Shown in pieces: positions 53,171-58,783 of a DNA stretch of 58,783 bases; position 1 is the first letter of the stretch; every line of letters starts with the position of its first letter. The stretch is taken from NCBI RefSeq assembly GCF_002863005.1, contig NZ_PKDG01000032.1, forward strand, positions 1-58,783, read 5' to 3'. The notes beneath the pieces are model-generated. The model did no database searches and was not told the origin of the DNA. It saw nothing but the letters and a program-made list of their open reading frames with translations. The stretch comes from Pseudoxanthomonas sp. GTDB taxonomy: Bacteria > Pseudomonadota > Gammaproteobacteria > Xanthomonadales > Xanthomonadaceae. The position numbers and the translations under genes are program-made.

Positions 53171-53998
53171 ATGACCGCATTGCAACAGACCATCGAAGCG
53201 GCCTTCGAGGACCGCGCCCAGCTCACGCCCCAGGATGCGCCCGCCGCGGTCCGCCGCGCGGTCCAGGAAGCGCTGGCGCTGCTGGAACAAGGCCAGCGCC
53301 GTGTCGCCGAGCCCCTGCCCGGCGGTGGCTGGCAGGTCAATGAATGGCTGAAGAAGGCCGTGCTGTTGTCCTTCCGGCTGGAAGACAACCAGCTCATGGA
53401 TGGGGGTTTCGGCCGTTTCTACGACAAGGTCCCAACCCGCTTCGCCGGCTTTTCCGAGGCCGACTTTCGCGCCCTGGGCGCGCGCGTGGTCCCGCCCGCC
53501 ACGGTGCGGCGCGGCGCCTATATCGCGCGCGGCGCCGTGCTGATGCCGAGCTATGTGAACATCGGCGCCTACGTGGGCGAAAACACCATGGTCGACACCT
53601 GGGCCACGGTGGGCTCCTGCGCCCAGATCGGCCGCAACGTGCACCTCTCCGGCGGCGTCGGCATCGGCGGCGTGCTGGAACCGCTGCAAGCGGCGCCGAC
53701 CATCATCGAGGACGACTGTTTCATCGGCGCCCGCTCGGAAATCGTCGAGGGCGTCATCGTCGAGCGCGGCGCGGTCATTTCCATGGGCGTCTACATCGGT
53801 CAGAGCACGCGCATCTACGACCGGCAGACCGGAACGGTCAGTTACGGCCGCGTTCCGGCCGGCGCCGTGGTGGTCTCCGGCAGCCTGCCCTCGGCCGATG
53901 GGCGCTACAGCCTCTATTGCGCCGTCATCGTGAAACAGGTCGATGAAAAGACCCGCGCCAAGGTCGGCATCAACCAACTGCTGCGCGACGTGGACTAA
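53171..53998 (+). CDS. dapD: Tetrahydrodipicolinate N-succinyltransferase
   Basis: This 275-residue left-handed beta-helix enzyme of the succinylase branch of lysine and diaminopimelate synthesis matches the E. coli length. It has [56 protein letters not shown] and [18 protein letters not shown] precedes the ATG. A TAGAAT hexamer at 53135-53140 may be its -10 element. dapE follows four bases later. Confidence 0.97.
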   Translation: MTALQQTIEAAFEDRAQLTPQDAPAAVRRAVQEALALLEQGQRRVAEPLPGGGWQVNEWLKKAVLLSFRLEDNQLMDGGFGRFYDKVPTRFAGFSEADFRALGARVVPPATVRRGAYIARGAVLMPSYVNIGAYVGENTMVDTWATVGSCAQIGRNVHLSGGVGIGGVLEPLQAAPTIIEDDCFIGARSEIVEGVIVERGAVISMGVYIGQSTRIYDRQTGTVSYGRVPAGAVVVSGSLPSADGRYSLYCAVIVKQVDEKTRAKVGINQLLRDVD

Positions 53999-54002
53999 GG
54001 CC

Positions 54003-55656
<1,654 letters not shown>

Positions 55657-56212
55657 TCCGAACGTATCCTGTGACCCAAAAAGCCGCTTTGCCATCTCGT
55701 GACCTGCCCCCCGTAGCCGTACCGATCATTAGGCGGGAAGTCCAGTTGCAAGGTTAATCGAATTGATGGTGGTTTCCAGTTCCTTGAGCCGCCGGGTGTC
55801 GGAGACGTCCATGCCGCCCGCCATGTGTAGAAGATGGCGTCCGGGAAACCGCCCTCGCGGCAGAGTTCCTTGATGGCATCCCGGCTTCGGCTTGCTTGAG
55901 AAACCCGATGATCTGTTCTTCGCTGTATCTGCTTGAGTGTTCTGGACTGGCCGATGATTTGGGGCATGCTTGGAAACGATCCGGACGGCCGCGCTGCAAT
56001 TGACCAAGGATAAGCATTTCCACCGGCTCAAGACGAAGCTTCACCGCCATGGCGCGCCACAACCTGCGTCGATCGCAACTGAACGCTATCGCCTACGGGT
56101 TAGCGGATGAGCAGCCTAGGCCCAGCGGCATAACCCAGAGCCCAACAGGCGCCAGACTCGGACAGAGGCTGTGACAGGCGCTCGACGCGCCTCTCCCCGT
56201 CAGGGAAATGCC
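55657..56212. other. Region after tadA with an IS remnant and no intact gene
   Basis: The only recognisable content is the frameshifted IS3-family orfA fragment (listed separately). The parts on either side (55657-55755 and 55940-56212) show no family resemblance and no clear terminal inverted repeats. Confidence 0.6.
55755..55940 (-). pseudogene. Frameshifted remnant of an IS3-family transposase OrfA
   Basis: Three frames on the - strand together spell the start of an IS3-family OrfA (HTH_Tnp_1). SRYSEEQIIGFLKQAEAGMP lies around 55936-55876, then KELCREGGFPDAIFYTWRA around 55871-55818, then GGMDVSDTRRLKELE around 55818-55770. Each step needs a change of frame, so at least two indels are present. 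The rest of OrfA and all of OrfB are missing. The element is dead and truncated. Confidence 0.88.
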
Positions 56213-56401
56213 TCAAGGCGGCAGCTTGCAGCGGGTAACAAAGAGCGCCACGCCACCCAGGATGACCAGTGCAAGGCCGCGATAGGCCCAAGGCATTTGG
56301 TTCGCCATAAAACCGACCGGCGCAAGCCCCGTTCCCTGGAGAATCCACCAAACGCCCAGCAGCATCGCAAGGATGCCCATCGATCGAAATACGGCCCTCA
56401 T
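56213..56401 (-). CDS. Small two-helix membrane protein, conserved hypothetical
   Basis: This 62-residue protein has two membrane helices (MGILAMLLGVWWILQGTGLAP and GLALVILGGVALFV) joined by a short loop with GFMANQMPWAYRG. This pattern (RxxGxLxxLxGxxWxLQGxGxxPxxFM) recurs in small proteins of many proteobacteria, from memory; none has a known role. AAGGAGGAG stands before ATG 56401, an unusually strong ribosome site that supports a real gene. It stands alone between the IS remnant and DUF934. Confidence 0.75.
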   Translation of the reverse strand: MRAVFRSMGILAMLLGVWWILQGTGLAPVGFMANQMPWAYRGLALVILGGVALFVTRCKLPP

Positions 56402-56639
56402 AACACGCTCCTCCTTGGAATTGCGCCGCCCAGAACCATCTTCAAGCCCGGGGGAATCAACCGCCCGGATTCAGGGTGATCTGAACGAATCATAGATGAC
56501 AGACAGGGCTGAAGCGCTCCGTCCATGGGACGCCCTGCTGGCAGGGCAACGCCGGACCTGCGCCGGCAGCCGACGGCCTGATGACCGCGGCGGATGCTTT
56601 TTGCGTGCTGGGCTTGAGTTGGTCGTGACGGAAGAGGGT

Positions 56640-57140
56640 TCAACCGGTGGCGCGGCGGCGGTACAAGGGCAAGGCTTCATCCCAGGCGGGTTGATAACGC
56701 ACCGAGAACGCCTGCAAGGCCGCCAAGGTGGCTTGTGGGTCCTGGTCGGCGCGCATGACCAGCACGTCGAAGCCCGAGCGCTTCAGGAAATACACCTGGT
56801 CGATCAAGACTTCGCCAATGGCGCGGATCTCGCCGCGATAGCCGTAGCGCTCACGCAGCAGGCGGGCGGCGCTATAGGGCCGTCCTTCTCCGGGGCTTGG
56901 AAAGCGCAGGGCGATGCAGGCAATGCGGGGAAGATCGGCCGCCAGTTCTTCCAACGGCTGACCGGGTTCCAATACCACGCCGACCGGCGCGGCGCGGGCC
57001 AACAGCGCCTCCCGCTCGGCGCGCCAGCGGTCGAGCGTTACCAGTACCGGCCCCGCCGGCAGGGCGTCGTCGGCACTCACCGCCGTCCAGGAATCGGCGT
57101 CGATGAAGCGGCCCTCCACATGCAACAGTTGCGCGCTCAT
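56640..57140 (-). CDS. DUF934 family protein linked to sulfite reductase
   Basis: This 166-residue DUF934 protein has VGVVLEPGQPLEELAADLPRI, IALRFPSPGEGRPYSAARLL, RERYGYRGEIRAIGEVLIDQ and FLKRSGFDVLVMRADQDPQ. The family is always found beside assimilatory sulfite/nitrite reductase genes, usually followed by cysH, and may help electron transfer or assembly; its exact role is unknown. ATG 57140 overlaps the upstream reductase gene by four bases. No cysH follows it here: a 238-base gap and the small membrane gene come next. Confidence 0.9.
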   Translation of the reverse strand: MSAQLLHVEGRFIDADSWTAVSADDALPAGPVLVTLDRWRAEREALLARAAPVGVVLEPGQPLEELAADLPRIACIALRFPSPGEGRPYSAARLLRERYGYRGEIRAIGEVLIDQVYFLKRSGFDVLVMRADQDPQATLAALQAFSVRYQPAWDEALPLYRRRATG

Positions 57141-58783
57141 GCCGCCACCTCCAATTCCGCATAGGCCCGTTCGCGGAAGGGCTCCACGCCCACGCGCCGA
57201 TAGGTATCGAGGAAACGTTCGCCATCCTCGCGCAGGTCCAGATAGACCGCGAGCAGCCGGCCGATGACCTCGGCCACCTGGTCCTTGGGCACCGAGGGGC
57301 CCAGCACCTTGCCCAGGGAGGCGCTGTTTTCCGAGCTGCCGCCGACCTGGATCTGGTACCACTCCTCGCCTTTCTTATCCACGCCCAGGATGCCGATGTG
57401 GCCGACGTGGTGGTGGCCACAGGCATTCATGCAGCCGGACATGTTCAGCCGCAACTCACCCAGGTCATAGAGGTAATCCAGATCATCGAAGCGCGCGTTG
57501 ATCTGTCGCGCCACGTCGATCGACCCGGCATTGGCGAGCGAGCAGAAATCCAGCCCCGGGCAGCAGATCATGTCGGTGAGGGTGCCGATGTTGGGATGCG
57601 CCAGGCCATGATCCCGCAGTCCCTGCCACAGCGCCGGCAGGTCGCCCACGCGCACATCGGCGAGCAACAGGTTCTGGTGATGGGTCACCCGCAGCTCGCC
57701 GAAGCTGTAGCGGTCGGCCAGATCGGCGACCAGATCCATCTCCGCTGCGGTGGCATCACCCGGCGGACGCTCGGGGGACTTCAGGCTGACGGAAACGGCG
57801 CGGTAACCGGCGACCTTGTGCGGCACCGTATTGCGTGCATACCAGCGGGCAAATGCCGTATCGGCCTCCACCGCCGGATCGATCCGGTCCTGGGCAGCCT
57901 GGGCATTGTAGGCCGGCGGCGCAAAATAGGCGGCCATGCGGGCCACTTCCTCGGGCGGCAAGCGCAGGGCGTCGCCCCGCTCCCGCTTCCATTCGGCCTC
58001 CACCGCTGCCGCAAAGACTTCCCGGCCCCAGGCCTTGAGCAGGATCTTGATACGCGCCTTGTGAATGTTGTCACGCCGGCCGTTCTGGTTGTAGACCCGC
58101 AGGATGGCTTCCAGATAGGTGAGCAGGTCGGCCTCGGGCAAAAACTCGCGGATCACCTCGCCGATCATCGGTGCTCGGCCGAGCCCGCCACCGACGAACA
58201 CGCGAAAGCCGCGCTCGCCTGCGGCGCTGTCGACGATCTGCAGGCCGATGTCATGGACCTGAGCCGCGGTGCGGTCGCGCTGGGCACCGGTCACCGCGAT
58301 CTTGAACTTGCGCGGCAGATAGGAGAATTCGGGGTGCAGCGTCGACCACTGGCGGATGATCTCGCAATAGGGACGCGGATCGGCCAGCTCATCGGGGGAA
58401 ACGCCGGCCAGTTGGTCGGAGGTGACGTTGCGGATGCAATTGCCGCTGGTCTGGATGGCATGCATCTCCACCGTGGCCAGGTCAGCCAGGATGTCGGGCA
58501 CGCGCTCCAGGGCGGGCCAGTTGTACTGGATATTCTGGCGGGTGGTGAAATGACCATAGTCGCGGTCATAGGTCCGCGCGACGTGGGCCAGCATGCGCAA
58601 CTGCCGCGACGACAGCAGCCCATAGGGAATGGCCACGCGCAGCATGGGGGCATGAAGCTGGATGTACAGCCCGTTGCGCAACCGCAGGGGGCGGAACTCC
58701 TCCTCACTGAGCTGTCCGGCCAGGTAACGGCGGGTCTGGTCCCGGAACTGGGCGACGCGCTCATCCACCAGGCGCTGGTCGTG
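57137..58783 (-). CDS. cysI: Sulfite reductase hemoprotein (CysI-type), 5' end cut by window edge
   Basis: This is at least 548 residues of a siroheme-[4Fe-4S] nitrite/sulfite reductase that reduces sulfite to sulfide for cysteine synthesis. The two ferredoxin-like halves have GHFTTRQNIQYNW, TSGNCIRNVTSD and FKIAVTG in the first half and RVTHHQNLLL in the second. Cluster cysteines are in CPGLDFC and MSGCMNAC, followed by the siroheme-contacting GHHHVGHIGILG. The frame stays open to the edge and reads DQRLVDERVAQF, matching an internal family segment, so the start lies outside; the internal GTG at 58768 is not the start. It overlaps DUF934 by four bases. Confidence 0.93.
   Translation of the reverse strand, partial: HDQRLVDERVAQFRDQTRRYLAGQLSEEEFRPLRLRNGLYIQLHAPMLRVAIPYGLLSSRQLRMLAHVARTYDRDYGHFTTRQNIQYNWPALERVPDILADLATVEMHAIQTSGNCIRNVTSDQLAGVSPDELADPRPYCEIIRQWSTLHPEFSYLPRKFKIAVTGAQRDRTAAQVHDIGLQIVDSAAGERGFRVFVGGGLGRAPMIGEVIREFLPEADLLTYLEAILRVYNQNGRRDNIHKARIKILLKAWGREVFAAAVEAEWKRERGDALRLPPEEVARMAAYFAPPAYNAQAAQDRIDPAVEADTAFARWYARNTVPHKVAGYRAVSVSLKSPERPPGDATAAEMDLVADLADRYSFGELRVTHHQNLLLADVRVGDLPALWQGLRDHGLAHPNIGTLTDMICCPGLDFCSLANAGSIDVARQINARFDDLDYLYDLGELRLNMSGCMNACGHHHVGHIGILGVDKKGEEWYQIQVGGSSENSASLGKVLGPSVPKDQVAEVIGRLLAVYLDLREDGERFLDTYRRVGVEPFRERAYAELEVAA

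Noticed and set aside
56530..56547. GCCCTG/CAGGGC hairpin after DUF934 as a terminator
   Set aside because: The stem is only six pairs and no U-run follows on the - strand.

Overview
The window is 58.8 kb of GC-rich chromosomal DNA from a gammaproteobacterium. The evidence is gene content and order: smc-zipA-ligA, the long rpsB-tsf-pyrH-frr-uppS-cdsA-dxr-rseP-bamA-skp-lpxD-fabZ-lpxA-lpxB-rnhB-dnaE series, accA-tilS, map-glnD-dapD-dapE, BolA, DksA, TtcA and GluQ. The sulfite-reductase/DUF934 pair, the short (type I) QueF and the bufferin locus fit a non-enteric lineage, perhaps Chromatiales-like. I cannot name a genus. I saw no rRNA, tRNA, CRISPR or intact insertion sequence.

Region 1 (1-3.7 kb) is an accessory bufferin-type RiPP locus. 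An ECF sigma factor and a small zinc-binding anti-sigma candidate (+ strand) converge on a four-gene operon on the - strand: a cysteine-rich secreted precursor (DUF2282, BufA-like), a DUF692 multinuclear iron oxidase, a DUF2063 partner and a DoxX membrane protein. A YgiQ-type radical SAM gene follows (3.9-6.2 kb).

Region 2 (6.2-8.8 kb) is the least explained part. A 793-base non-coding stretch carries repeated GGGGC/GCCCC half-sites and a well-spaced sigma-54-type promoter candidate. It leads into two tandem paralogous exported proteins. They share a box ending in V-x-GQ or V-N-GQ just after the signal peptide, a conserved C-terminal domain and near-identical terminators. A third protein with the same N-terminal plan lies at 30.9 kb, in the gap that separates dnaE from accA.

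Region 3 (8.8-12.2 kb) holds a MntA/HepT toxin-antitoxin pair, yciO, yciI-bolA and a PpiC-type lipoprotein. Region 4 (12.3-20.7 kb) has ligA-zipA-smc on the - strand, then queF, dksA and gluQ on the + strand. The gluQ gene has no ordinary start codon at the expected place. Region 5 (20.8-30.7 kb) has ttcA, a full-length lhr, rep, tilS and accA.

Region 6 (31-49.5 kb) is one long - strand series for translation, pyrimidine nucleotides, isoprenoid and phospholipid synthesis, outer-membrane assembly, lipid A synthesis and replication. Most junctions overlap or are only a few bases apart. Region 7 (49.6-55.7 kb) is map, glnD, dapD, dapE and tadA on the + strand. Region 8 (55.7-58.8 kb) has a frameshifted IS3-family orfA remnant, a small two-helix membrane protein, a DUF934 gene and a sulfite reductase hemoprotein gene whose 5' end is cut by the window edge.
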